Shown here piece after piece: positions 10,470-23,036 of a DNA stretch of 64,000 nt (positions are counted from its first letter, which is position 1; each line of letters starts with the position of its first letter). A program made the translations under genes and the position numbers. The DNA is taken from positions 148,623,361 through 148,687,360 of the forward strand of contig NC_031769.1 of the NCBI RefSeq assembly GCF_001522545.3, in the 5' to 3' direction. The notes below the pieces were generated by a model, which was not told the DNA's origin, ran no database searches, and saw only the letters and a list, made by a program, of their open reading frames with translations. The stretch is from Parus major. Lineage: Eukaryota > Chordata > Aves > Passeriformes > Paridae.

Positions 10470-12688
10470 GTGAGTGGAGGGTGGTCGGGGGGTGCTGAGG
10501 AGGGAGGGCTGGTTGGGCTCTCCTCTCACAGGTCGCACGCTGTCCCCATCACCTCTGTGTCCGTATCTGTGGATGCCTGGCATGAAAAACCTCATTTCCC
10601 AATCGACAGGCAGCTCAGGTAACATGCTTTTCGTGAGCCTGCGACTGGAATCGCAAATCAGCTGCCCCTAAATATTCCCCGAGTTGTTGCATTCATTCTC
10701 GGGGCTCGTTCATTGCTTGTTGTACTCCTGCAGCCTCCGAGCTGCTGAGAGGGAACTTCTTACCTGAGGGTGAGCAGTTTTCCAACATAATTACAGATGT
10801 CCTAGAAAAAGCAGGATCCAAGATACCTCCCGAGGCGGGCTGCTCTCACCAGCCCTATCAACCGCTTTTAATTCCTAGGGAAAACTTAATTCTTGGGCCT
10901 GGTTCAAGGGGATGGCAACAGAAGAAGCTCTCGTTTTGTTCTCAGCTTCGTTTTCCTTCTGGAGGCTTTCAGAGAGAAAATTCGCCACGCTGCTTCCATG
11001 GGGTTACTTGGTGCCTTTGCTGGGGCTCATTCCTCAGATAATTGACTGGGTTTTGATTGTGGTCTTGAGTATGGTGTGGGCTGGAAAGGGACAGGGGAGG
11101 TGGGAGAGGCACGGTGAAAAGGGCTGTGAGTCAAAGTGGGATCATCCTCAAGCCTGATTTTGTTGTGGGGAGGAAAATGGTCCTTCCAGAGACCTGACAC
11201 GGCCTTGGCAAGCAGGAGGGACTCGGGGGGGTCCGAAAGTGAAGCCTTTTTCTCGCTACCTGTGTCAGGTCTGCCCTGGGGTGTTTGTTCTCAGCTCCCA
11301 GCACGCAGGTGATGTAAAGCTGAGGGGTGATGCTAAATAGGAATGCAGGTGGCAGGGAATGGAGGCTGCAGTTCAGTGAGTCTCAGACCCTCACCTGACC
11401 CCCACCCCAAGGTCTCATCTTCCTCAGGTGCTGGGCTGAAATGTCCTCTGCCGCTAGCAGAAAGCTGACATCTGTCTGGGCCAGGAATTTGGGGACCCTG
11501 CCTGAGTTTTTCACCCCTGTTGAGGGTGGGGTTTCTCAGGGTTGTGGGGATGAGGCCAGATTCGTTTTTGCAGTAGGAAGGAGGTGACCAGGCACAGATT
11601 CAGGCAGAGCAGAGTGATTTTCCTGCAGACTGCAGCCTGGCATTAGCTGAGAGATTAGGATATGATCAGGTACTCGTGCTTTCGTCAGTGTATTTTGGGG
11701 GAGATTTTGTTTCTCACTGATCTGTGAATCAATACATGAAGACACAGCCGAGCCATAAATCCTGCAAATTAGTTCTTCAGTCGTGCTTCCCTCCCTGGCC
11801 ATGAGCACAAGACTCTCCAGGTTTGGGTTGTTTCTTTAATTTTTTTTTTTTCTTTTTCTTGCAATGCCCTTTTCTCCTGTGTGAACAGCTCCTGAGGAGC
11901 CTCCTCGGAGTTCAGTCATGTGTCATGCCTGGAATTTGCTGATTGGGTGATTTATGCATTCCACCCAAGCAGTGTGACCTTTCTCACTGCAACCAAAGGT
12001 GAAATTTGAAATAAGATTTTCAGCAAATCCTGAAGCATTCAAGCTTAATATTGGCTTTTGGAGGGATCTCTCCTAGTCCAGCTCGAGTGCCTGAATGTTC
12101 CCACAAAGTAAATATGAAAGAGGCTCAAGGGTGGCTGAATCAAAATCCTTTTTGGGTGTCAAATATTTGTAGAGTGGAGATAATTTTTCTGCTGGCTGCT
12201 CACATCTGCTCCCTACTGAAGACAGGGAATTATCATCTTGGCTGGTGGGATGCCATCCACAAAGAAACGATGCTTGCAGGGTGCCCGGGCTCTCCATGTG
12301 CTGCTCTGTCTGTCACTGTGTCTGTTTTGATTTATGCAAAGGCTTGATCAGGAAGATGGAGGCGAGATCCAATTTGGACAGGGAGTCAGCAGTCCCTTAA
12401 CAGCGTTTTGTGGGTGGAATATTTTGATAGGGTTCCTGATTTCCAAGTGCTGATGCTGGTTATTGCAATCATTGCTGTTCTGATTGTATTTGTAGCATCT
12501 TTTTCCCCAACAAGCTTTTTTTATTTTTTTTTTAATTTTTTTTATTATCATTGCTATTTTTCCCTCCCTGCTGCTTTCTGAGTCATTTGTTGTTTCTGGG
12601 GCTGTCTTAACACTTTCGTCTTGGAACAAGTGGAGATGTGTGAGTTGTACTAATCTACTCTGATGACTTTAAAGGCACAAGAAGGAAT

Positions 12689-12768
12689 GTGGAAGGTTCC
12701 CTGCCCATGGCAGGGGGTTGGAATGAGATGGTCTTTGAGGTCTCTTCCAACTCAAACCATCCTGAAAT
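12689..12768 (+). repeat. CR1 LINE 3' tail
   Basis: GGAAGGTTCCCTGCCCATGG, CAGGGGGTTGGAATGAGATG and GAGGTCTCTTCCAACTCAAA. This is the last 80 bases of a forward copy. Confidence 0.85.
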
Positions 12769-15240
12769 ACGAAACCTGACTTTCCCTAATGTGCATTTTT
12801 ATTCCTTGGGTGTGCCCGAAGCAAATGGATGGGTGCAAATCTACAATGAGATGAGATTGGCTCGAGGTCTGTGGGTGAGATCCCTGTGAAAAGCTTCACT
12901 CCAAGAAGATCCCGTTGCTCCAGAACTACAGGGACTGTAGAGAAAACATAACTGACAGCCTGCTTTCACTCATGGCCAGTGATTTTACACCTGGCTCAGG
13001 TGCACAGGGAAATTTCTGATCATTTATGGACAGACTTCACAAAGAAACTCTGCCAGAGTGACCCTGTCTTATGCACAGCATCTGTTCCTCGGTGTCTGGA
13101 GGAAGGAGAAACTGCTCCAAATTTGCTTCCCACATTTAGTGAGACTCTCTTTGCACTCACTGTCCCACACAGACATTGCAGAGGGTGAGCTGCAGAAGAA
13201 TCCCTCAGGTTTGTCACTCAGATATTTTGGTCTTGCTGCACATGGAGCTTGTCATGGTGATCAGAAAGACATACTTTGGAATCTCGGGCAGCTTGAACTG
13301 GGAATGTTTTTCCAGGAGAAGACAATTCCAACATGGAAACCATTTTTGGCCGTTATCAGATCTCCCTTGGCTAATTCAGGAAATGTGGGAAGAAGGCAGA
13401 GGTTTGTAGGTCTGGATGTTTAGATGTAAACTCACTTTTCTGGGATGCAAGTTGGCATTCCTGGAATAGGTTTGAGGTGCAAGTGCAGCAGGGTGAAGAA
13501 GGGAAAACCTCCTGAAATGCTGGGCATTGGTTCTTCACAGCCTGAAAATGCTGGTGGCCCTCCCAAATGTGAGCTGGCTTCTGTAATCAGAGCTGGAGCT
13601 TTACCAGGGATGATGATGTGACCCTGTAATGAGAGAAGGTTAAATGTGTGCTTAAGTGCTGTGCTGAGTTAGGCACTTAATGAATGTCTAATTAGTCTTC
13701 TCTCAGTGTGAGCTGTTCCTGGAAGACCATTGCAGTGCTGTCACCTTTTGGTGGCCCAAAAAGCCATCCTTCTCTGGTCCTTCTTCATGTCCCCACCTTG
13801 GAGGGATCCAGGATGCTGACTGGAAAACCAGACTAAAAGTGTCCCTCAAAATATATTATTTGCTTCTTGATAAATCAGGTGGCTCCTGGGCTGGAGGGGT
13901 TTTAATGATGAATGGATAACTGAAACACAATAATGCTGGACTGAAGTGTTGGGGGTTTTCCTGCCTTTCCTGCTGAATTTTTTCCATTCTTTTGCTGTCC
14001 CCATTGCTCTGAAATCAAATCCCCCTTCCTCACACATGATCATCACTTCTGTTTTGTTAGTGGTGTTTCATCTTCCACTTTTAGGTGCTTTTCCACATCT
14101 GCTACCTTGATTAAGGTGTCTCAGAGTGTCTGGTCTCTGTTTGGAGAAGCCCATGAACAAGTTCCATCTCCACCCCTTCTGCATTGAGCAGGCTGGATTC
14201 CATAAATCTCTCACTGCAGGACACACCCTCCAGACTCCTCTTGTTGTTGGGAAGTTTTGCTTCATGCTTGGTGTGGTCTTTGGTCAAAACATGCTTTGGT
14301 CTCCTCAGCAGGGCTGAGCTCCTGCATGGATTTGTGCCTGACTGGCTCCTGAGTGGAGTCCATGATGTGGAAGAGGAACCAGAGGCACAGAAATTAATTA
14401 ACTTTCACTCTCCCTGCTGCTGGAATCACCTTGGATGGCACAGCTCCTCTCCCCCAGAATCTCACCCAGGGTTGAGATAACCAGATAATTCATTTCCTAT
14501 GTTTGAGGTGAGCTTGAGTGGCCATGAAAGCTCCAGAGATTGATAAAGAGTAATTGCCCAGGGGTAGATCTCAAACCTCTCCTTGACATCTTCAGCTCTT
14601 TATGACCCAAGCTCTGTTCTTGCAGACAAAGCTGTTTGGCTTTGGTTTTGCCTCGGAGTTGGATTTGCCAACCAAATGGCAAAGGGATTTGTGTGAGTGC
14701 ATTTTCATTGCCTCTCAGGAACGTGTGCTGCATTCCAGCTCCTCACTTCTCCACCTGTGTTCATCCCTGTTGTCTGATCTGGACATCCCTGAGAGCAGAG
14801 GTTGGATGTGGTGAGAGATCGACAGCAAAGGGCAAGGAAACACTGATTTCTCCTCGTGTAAAATTTTCCTGTGTAAACTGCTGAAATCATTGGAGATTTT
14901 ACCTGATGTCCCCCCAGCTTAATCCAGATCTCAGCAGCTGACAGCAAGACCTGACAATCCATCCCAGATCCTGGAGGAGGAGGTTGATTAGAGCCTGGCT
15001 CCAGCAAAGAGGTCCCGTTGTCACCTGCAGGGAATCCCCACTGTTCCCATATGGGCAGCTCCTGCTGAGAATGTCCCTCCTGCCTGTGGATGTTTTATGG
15101 ATGAGGCAGATGTGGAGAACTCCTCCCTGGGGGCTGGAAAGTGGGGATCTGTCTCAGTTAAAGCACTCAGATCTCTCTGACCTGTAGGAGCCCTGCCTGC
15201 CCCCCTGTTCTCCTCTGGGATCAACAAAGACCTTACACAT

Positions 15241-15435
15241 GGAATGGAATGGAATGGAATGGAATGGAATGGAATGGAATGGAATGGAATGGAATGGAAT
15301 AGAATAGAATAGAATAGAATAGAATGGAATAGAATGGAATAGAATAGAATAGAATAGAATAGAATAGAATAGAATAGAATAGAATAGAATAGAATAGAAT
15401 AGAATAGAATAGAATAGAATAGAAGAGAAGAGAAG
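15241..15435. repeat. Pentanucleotide microsatellite (GGAAT)n(AGAAT)n
   Basis: Twelve perfect GGAAT units (15241-15300) are followed by about 24 AGAAT units with two GGAAT interruptions, then three AGAAG-type units. The array abuts the 3' terminus of a reverse-oriented CR1 copy (15436 onward). The AGAAT unit matches the ATTCT-type repeats at CR1 ends, so the array probably grew out of that terminus. Confidence 0.97.
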
Positions 15436-15665
15436 TTTTCAGTTGGAAAATACCTGCAGTGATTATCTAGTCCCACTGCCCGACCAAAAGTTTAATTAAA
15501 GGCATTGGCCAAATACTTCTTAAGCACTGGCAGGAATGGGACATCAACCACCTCTCTAAAAAGCCTGTTCTGATTTTTAACCAGAACCAGGTTTTCTTTC
15601 AGCAAACAAATCCTTCCTAATGTCCAGCCCACACCTCCCCTGGTACATCACGGGGTCCCAGGGAG
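15436..15665 (-). repeat. CR1 LINE 3' fragment
   Basis: Reverse copy, degraded: CAGTTGGAAAATACCTGCAG, GATTATCTAGTCCCACTGCC, AAGCCTGTTCTGATTTTTAA and CCTTCCTAATGTCCAGCCCA, ACACCTCCCCTGGTACATCA. Confidence 0.75.
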
Positions 15666-16448
15666 AATTAAGCATGCCCGCACAGCACTACAGTGAAGTG
15701 ACAGGGCAGAAATTCCCCTTGTCCCGGCTGATTTCAGCACTGAATCCATCCCCGCCGGTGTCTGTGCAGAGATGGGGAGGAGAAAAACGAGCAAAGTGAT
15801 CAGTTCCATTGTGAACCCAACAGCTTGTGGACATGATCACAATGCAGAAACATCAGCAATTACCGGCTCAATGCGCTGTCATTGTCGCAGGGAGAGTAAA
15901 GGTGGAATTTACATCCAGTTGCCCAGAGAGTTTCACAGGCAACTACTCCTGTTATTGCAACGGGGACTTTTACGGGTAATTTAATGAGTGGCAGCCTGGT
16001 GAAAGGCTCAGCTTTTCAGTTTCCCTTTTATTTTTTTTTTCTCTCTCTTTTTTTGAATTTTCAATTTTTTAACATCCTCTCATATTCAGGTTCCATAGCA
16101 GTCATCGCAAAATATTTTGTATGGGAGTACAAGGTGAAATTTAGGAGCAGGGAAACACTGACTGACCAGAGTCAAAATCATCACATCTCCAGAGTAGTTT
16201 TCTATTTATAACTGCAGAAAATGACGATGATGGTGCTGACACCTCAAAGGGAGAGTGCAGAGAGGCATTCCTGTCCATTTTCACCACCTATTCTGAATAT
16301 TTGCTCCTTTTCACCACCCACCTTGAATATCTGCTGTATTTAGGTAATAGGAGCAGGCTGAAAAATGGAAAACTTTTCTTAGAAGAGAGGAACCGGGTCC
16401 GTGGAGATTTTTGAGTGTTTGATTCATCACATCCTGAGAACTGCCCTA

Positions 16449-16657
16449 CTTGGGACCAGTGAACATTGAACCAGTGAATTTCTCTGGGTTTGGACTGTAT
16501 AAAATACGTGAAAAATCTAGTAAAGAATATGTATGATGGAAAGATTTTCTCTGCACAACCCGGGCAATGTGTGGATGAAATTTTTTCTGTTGCACATCCT
16601 GGCCAGAATAAAGCAATGCCTTGATTCTCTAAGACTAAAAATGTTGGGGAGTTTCTG
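16449..16657 (+). mobile_element. Endogenous retrovirus LTR-like fragment, copy 1
   Basis: This shares a distinctive sequence with 35116-35340 in the opposite orientation, including GATTTTCTCTGCACAACCCG, GAATAAAGYAATGCCTTGAT, TCTCTAA and GTTGGGGAGTTTCTG. A TATAAAAT box lies near 16498 and an AATAAA at 16607-16612, about 110 bases apart. That spacing is what an LTR promoter and polyadenylation signal would show. No retroviral genes are nearby, so it would be a solo LTR or part of one. Another interspersed repeat class is possible. Confidence 0.5.
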
Positions 16658-18221
16658 CTTTTCCTGCAGATTCGGTGACACTTCCAGAACATGACCAACA
16701 CCTCTGTAACTCATCTCTTTTCCCATATCTTCCCATTCTTACAGTCAGTGAAATTTTGACATCTACGGGTGTTGATTAGCAAGCTTGGGATAAATAGGTT
16801 AGAAACCTGGTTTGGGATTCTCAGCAAGCATCCAGGGGAGGACTCAGCAACTGTGTCCTCCCTGGGGTGGCTCTGCCAATGTCACCTCCAGCCTCTGAAT
16901 TTCCCTTTTGGCACACTCTCTTCTTGCAGACAGCAATCTGATACTGAAATCCCATATTTTACCCTTCAGCGCGGTGAGACAGCCAGGCTGGGAAAGGACG
17001 TCCTTTAGCACATCAGAATTGCAGATCTGTTGAGTTTAAATATATTTCTTTGTGTTCCCTGGCTCGAGTTTCAATAGAGCGATAATTGCCACACACCTCA
17101 TTAAGCTGAATGCTCTCAATAGGTCTTGAGTGGTCCATGTCATTAAACAAACAGTTACTGGCTTGGGATCTGCCCGGTGTTTAGAAGCTGTAAAGAAGGG
17201 ACCTGGAGGCTGTGAAAGCTGCAGTTCCAGCTTCCAGAAGAAATTGGGCTGCCCTGGCAGCGTGGCTGCTTTGCCCCGCTGTTTCCAGGGCACTTTGGAG
17301 GTGTTGGATCCTTCTCTCTGCCCTGAGGCAGGAACGCAATTACTGGTGCGAGTCCCTGGCTTTTTCGCCTTGCTTGGATGAAGAGGGGAATGCCCTGGTC
17401 TCTTCCAGTTTGAATTTGGTAGCTGACACTTCCCCACTTGTTATTTTGGGTCAGGAGTTCGGGTATGTTTGTGTTGAGGGTGCCCAAACTGGAGAAGGAT
17501 GATGAAATTAAGTGTATGGCACTGAAGACAGGAGAAGCAGCTGGGAGCAGGGGTGCTGTCACTCGGGTTCATCTCCTGAATCTGAAGGTTCAAGATGCAG
17601 GGTTTTGGTCCCTCAGCTTTTGCTGAGACCCTGAGACTGATCAGAAAAGGACCTATGCAGAGATTCTGCTTCAGGATCTACTGGAGGCTGGGATAGGACA
17701 AGGGGAATGGTGATTCCACCACATTTCCCTGTTTAATCTGCTCTCCCAGACTAAACCCATCCACATGGAAGGCTTTATTCCATTACCTGTGTGCACTTCA
17801 TGTGCAGCTCCATATCCCAAGTGCCTGCTGGATGAAATTGGGGGTTTGTTTTGGTACCTCCTTCCCGTAACTTGACTAAACTTGTGACCAAATCTGTCAG
17901 CAGAATCCCGTTCCTACCAACGCTGGTCAGAAGTAGAGTGTGGAAGAAAGGCACTTCAGGGCCATGGGGATGACCAGGCCAGGTTCAGGTTGGCTGTTAG
18001 ACCTCCATAAATGCCCAGCCCAGAGCTCAGGTGGGTTAGGAAGCAGCTCAGGCGTTCTCGGAGCTTCACGGCTTTAAAGTTAGTGCCCTGTGAGGCAGCC
18101 AGGCCAGGAGTCAGGGGTGATGTGCATGTGAATATATCCACAGACAGAATTATCGTGTTGTAATTCTGGAATTCTGTAAAACTGGACACTCCAGTCTCCA
18201 TGAGCAGTTCCAGTCCATGAA

Positions 18222-18402
18222 GGTCACAGAATCTCAGAGTGGGTTGGGTTGGAGAGGAATTTCAACGTGTCTCATTCCAACCCTCTGCTATGGACAGGGA
18301 CTTTCCACTATCCCAGCTTGCTCCAAGCCCCACCCAACCAGGCTTTGAACACTTCCAGGGATGGGGCATCCTCCAGTTCTCTGGGCAGTTGTGCTTGGTG
18401 GA
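18222..18402 (-). repeat. CR1 LINE 3' fragment
   Basis: Reverse copy: TCACAGAATCTCAGAGTGGG, TTGGGTTGGAGAGGAATTTC, CTGCTATGGACAGGGACTTT and CTTTGAACACTTCCAGGGAT. Confidence 0.88.
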
Positions 18403-18781
18403 AGTAGTGCTGGATGGTACCAGTTTGATCTTGATGCCCATTAACCTTGGGCTGGGACTAAACAATCTCTACAGACCTGGATTAGAGAGGTTTTTGCACC
18501 AGAATTCCAGTTTTTGATCTGCTTAGAAAAATGCTACTGGCCACTCCCAGGAGAAGAACACTCAGGAAGATGTGCCAGGACTGCTGTTCACAACTGGGTT
18601 TATTCAAAGCTTGTCTTCTACCCTATTAGCAGGGCTCAGTTAAAGAATTATCAATAAATTGATTGATGACAATTTCTGTCCACAAAATCCTCTCCCTTCT
18701 TCCCTTTCTTTCTCATTTGTTTAGTTGGCTGGGTTTAGCTGTTTTTGGTGTTTTTTTCATTTTAATGTCCTGCTTGGCAGG

Positions 18782-18920
18782 AATTCATGGAATCATGGAA
18801 TGGTCTGGTTTGGAAGGGACCTTAAACATCATCATCACATTTCAACCCTCTGCCATGGGCAGGGACACCTTTCACTATTCCAGGTTGCTCAGAGCCCCAT
18901 CCAACCTTGGATACTTCCAA
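18782..18920 (-). repeat. CR1 LINE 3' end
   Basis: Reverse copy starting with the terminal GAATCATGGAATGGTCTGG, TTTGGAAGGGACCTTAAACA and CTGCCATGGGCAGGGACACC, and breaking off after ACCTTGGATACTTCC. Confidence 0.9.
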
Positions 18921-18925
18921 AAAAA

Positions 18926-19026
18926 AGCTCTCCCTGGAGCTTTATTTTCTCCAGGCTGGAAGACCCCAACTCTCCCAGCCTGTTTTTATAGGAGAGGTGC
19001 TCCAGCCCTCTGAACCTCCCTTTTAG
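18926..19026 (-). repeat. CR1 LINE fragment, more 5' portion
   Basis: CTCTCCCTGGAGCTTTATTT, TCTCCAGGCTGGAAGACCCC and GAGGTGCTCCAGCCCTCTGA match, in reverse, a CR1 segment normally several hundred bases upstream of the tail. Adjacent to 18782-18920 in the same orientation, so this is probably one copy with an internal deletion joined by an A run. Confidence 0.8.
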
Positions 19027-20691
19027 GGTCGACCAAGATGAGCAATCGATGCTGTGACTTGGGATCAGCGATGTTTGAAGGGGAAGGCCGACAGAAGGCA
19101 GCAAAGGAGCTGTTCAGGAGTATGGCTGGGTGTCTGGGAGGGGCACTTGAGGAAGAAGAAAATATGCAGGGGCCAGGAGAGTCCCTAGGTAACCACAGAG
19201 AAGTCATTAAGGAGATTGCTTTTCGCGCCTCTGTGGTTTTGGGCCACCGAGGAGCTCAGGAGGCCTCTCTGGGGACTTCACCAGCTGCCTCCATGGACTC
19301 ACCACAGCTGAGGAATCATCAAGTTGGAAACAGACCTTGTGGGAGAGCCACACTGGATCCCACCCGCTCCTGGGCAGGGATGGATTTCCTGTCTCATTTA
19401 CTGGCTCATTTACCTCATATACTGCAGATTTACCTGCAGTGTTCCCCTCTGTGCCACCCCTTTCCTCCCACCAGCCCTGGTGTCCCTGTCCCAGCTCAGC
19501 AGGGTCATGTTCCAGCCTGTTTTCACTGGAGCTGGAATGTTCGGTGTGAGTTTTGTCTTGGCACAATCTGTTGCCTTTTTCTTGCTTCATGGCAGAAGAG
19601 GAGAAAAGCTGAAGCTTTCCCAAGCCTTTAAACACCATGACCAACCATCTCCACTCCTGAGCCTGCTGGATTGGCCCCCAGCTTGGCACTCTAATGTCCC
19701 TTCTGGAAATCAGAGCTCTGTGATTACTGGGAAGGATGAAATTTCCTGCCATGTGAAGTCCCATATTCCTCTCCTGTGATAATTCCAACTCCTTTCATTG
19801 CTGCCCATATCCAAATCCTTCCTGACCCTCATTTTCCAGCAATGCTTTTGGGATTGTCCTGTTACCAGCACCCTCCTGGGGCTTTTTTCTGGACATATCT
19901 GGTCATTTCTGGCCTGGATGGGATGGTGGGTCAGATAATCCAGTTAACTGCTGTATTAGCTGTTTTTTTGGTGAGTAGGATCACTCACTCTGAGCTTACA
20001 CTCATCAGAAACTTCATTAGATTGAGCATCCTTGGGGTGAGACTGGCCTCAAATAGTGGTTGAAGGAGTATAAATCAGACAGATAAACCCAGAAATATCC
20101 TTTCCTTGGGCTTCTGCCTGGAAAGAAAACCCGGGCCAGCATTTTATCAGGTGTCCAGGGACCCTTTCCTCATGGTCCCACAGGCTTATTCTGGCTTTGG
20201 GGCTGCACTTCCACTCCTGGGGCTGGGGATGCTCCTGTGCCAGGTGCAGCAGGCAAAGGGAGCTATGACAAGCAAACCAAAAATCCCAAGAGCAGATCTG
20301 GGTTTTCCAATATGTACTGGGTGACCTGTGTCACCCAGCAGGAGTGGGTCCTGCTCTCTGGAGAGGGGCTGGATGAGCAGAAGGCCTTGGAGGAATGCCA
20401 TGAATAGGTCTGGAACTTCAAAGCTTTGTGGAGGAGTGTTGGTCTTGCATCTTCTCTCTCTGGATCAGGATTCCTCTCAGTGAGCCAGGGCAGGCACTGG
20501 GCACTCAAAGAAGTGCTTTTGATACCACAGAAGGAAAATAAAATAAAATAAACAAAAAGGTGGTGGAGGAAGGAATGGATGAAGCACAAGAGCTACCCTG
20601 GGGCACATCTCCATTCGTGCATGCCCAGAGACCAGAGGCACGGGCACAGCAGAGCTGGACTGGTGCCTGGGTGTGCACACACAGGGGATGT

Positions 20692-21084
20692 GGAGCGAGG
20701 CTGGGAGAGCTGGGAATGTCCAGTCTGGAGAAGAGAGGGCTCCTGGGAGACCTCAGAGCCCCTTCCACTGCCTAAGGGGACTGCAGGAGACCTGGAGAGG
20801 GACTTTTTGCAAGAACATGTAGTGATAGGACAAGGAAGAATGGTCCTGAGTTTATTCAGGGTAGGTTTAGGTTGGATATTAGGAAGGAATGCTTCCCTGT
20901 GGGGGTGGTGAGGCCCTGGCTCAAGTTTTCCAGAGGAGCTGTGGCTGCCCCATCCCTGGAAGAGTTCAAGGCCAGGTTAGACAGATCTTGGAGCAATCTG
21001 GGATAGGGGAAGGTGTCCCTGCCCATAGCACAGGGTTGGGACTAAATTATTTTTATGGTCTCTTCCAACCCACAAAATCACGGT
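20692..21084 (+). repeat. CR1 LINE 3' fragment (about 390 bases)
   Basis: Forward copy: GTCCAGTCTGGAGAAGAGAG, GGACTTTTTGCAAGAACATG, AGTGATAGGACAAGGAAGAA, TTGGATATTAGGAAGGAATG and GTCTCTTCCAACCCACAAAA. Confidence 0.92.
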
Positions 21085-22716
21085 GCTGAGACCCCCATGG
21101 GAAGCTCCAACACGCCCCACAGAGCCCCAGGACGTTTCCCACTCAAGAGAGAGTCCATGGAGACCCTCAGCGTGCCAGCTCAGTGCAGGAACAAGAGGCT
21201 GACTCATCCTTCAACCTTTCCCTGCTTCTCCCAAAATGTGTCACGAGGCCTGTCTGTGCCTCCTGGTGCCTTTCAGGAGGAGATGGCTTTGTTTATACTC
21301 GTGGCATCCTTCCCACGGAAGTAGAATTTCTGTGACTCCCCCCAGAGCCAGAGCACACTGAGGGATTCCCCAGAGTGGCTTGAGAGCTTGGTGGGAAAAA
21401 AGGACACCCTGCATGGTTTGGTAATCTGAAGGGACAAAGAAAGGATTTGCCCTGATGTTGCACTCAGCCAAAGCTGTTCCCAAATCCCAAAAGAATGTGG
21501 GACATGCCTCCCTCTGCCCCACCTTCCTCAGCAAAGCCTGCACAGACTTCTCCAGCTCAAAAAAATGCTTCTGATCTGCTTTAAGTCCAGTTTGTGCTTG
21601 ACTGGGGTTTGAACCCCTCCTAGGGACCACCAGCTCTTCCTCAAAGCTCTCTCCACTCCCTGATGTTTGGTTTATCAAAGGGAGGTTATACATCTACCCC
21701 TGCAGCATTCACACTGGTTTTGGGGGGTTTTTACTGGAGGGTTGAGGTTTTGGAGACTTTTGGCTGCTCCTCAGCTCCTTCCTCCCCCACATCCCAGCTC
21801 AGGTGTGGTACCTGTGCACAAACCTCGTGCAGGGTTTGAAATATACTCCCATATTTCCCATTCCTCTCTCCATTTTCCACCCTGGGGGCTGTTTCCCATG
21901 ACACCAAGACCCTCAGGTGTGTTTTTCAGGAGCAGAGTCCCCCTCCAGGGCAGTGCTGAGCTGCCTCTGCCTGTCAGATCCTCAGTGCCAGTGGATAATT
22001 GTGGCTGTTCTGCTTTCGAGGACCAGTCCGCCGAGGAAGTCCTCGCTTTGAAAGGCAGCTCTCACAGAAATGACAACTTTGTCTACCTCACATTTTAATT
22101 AAAACTCCAAGTATTCGCCTTTGCCCCCACTCCTTCCCTCCCCACCTTTTCCCATCCAGATCCTCCCGGTGCAAATGAACATGCAGTGTCACCTGGGGAC
22201 AAAGCATTAATTCAGCAATTAAATAATTGAATGCTCCTCTGGCAAAATGAACTATCTTCTGCCTTTCTTGTGTTTTACTACTTTTTTTCCCCTTCCCCCC
22301 TCCTTCTTTCTTCCCTCTGGTGAGATAAGGCTGCCATTCTTGAAAGCCGTTTTAAATATTCATGTTTTAATTAATGGACTTTATTGCATGAACTCTATAT
22401 AAGGAAATAAAAAAGACTGCCTGAAGCACAACACTTTTTTTTTTTTTTCTGTTGTTTGTTCTTGAAGGGAACTAAGAAATAAAAAGCTTAATATGTTTTT
22501 TCAACAGACATTAGAAAGATACACAGAAATGACAGCCATGGGTCATTTAGCCAGTGGGACCTCCCCAACCCACAGGCTCCTGAGGATTGTGGAGCAGGAT
22601 GTAAATAAATGGGAATCTTGGAGAGATTGGTCCCCTCAGGTTCTGATGTGGGCAGAGGTCAGTGGGCTGCATCTAGGGGATGCACAGGTGGAGATGGAGG
22701 CAGACCTGCAATTATC

Positions 22717-23036
22717 CAGCTGTTCAGAAAGCTGGAGAAGGAATTTTCACAATGGTTTGTAGCGATAGGACAAGGAGGAATGGCCCTAAGTTGGAGGAGA
22801 GTGGACTTAGATTAGATATTGGGAAGAAATTCTTTGTTTTTAGGGCGATGAGGCCCTGGTGATGAGTTGCCCCAAGAGGTTGTGGACTCTCCATCACTGG
22901 AAGTGTCCAAGGCCAGGTTGGACAGGGCTTGGAGCAACCTGGGATGGTGGAAGGTGTCCCTGCCCATGGCAGGGGGTTGGAACTGGATGATCTAAAAGGT
23001 CTCTCCCAGCTCAAACCATTCCATTATCCCATGATC
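22717..23036 (+). repeat. CR1 LINE 3' fragment
   Basis: Forward copy: GCGATAGGACAAGGAGGAAT, TTAGATATTGGGAAGAAATT, CATCACTGGAAGTGTCCAAG, CCATGGCAGGGGGTTGGAAC and a CCATTCCATTATCCCATGAT end. Confidence 0.93.

Noticed and set aside
15021..15476. Repetitive frame of FYSIL-type peptide on the minus strand
   Set aside because: It is a translation of the pentanucleotide microsatellite.
21600..21625. GGTTTGAACCCC, a tRNA T-arm-like string
   Set aside because: No cloverleaf can be built around it and no B-box/A-box pair at the right spacing.
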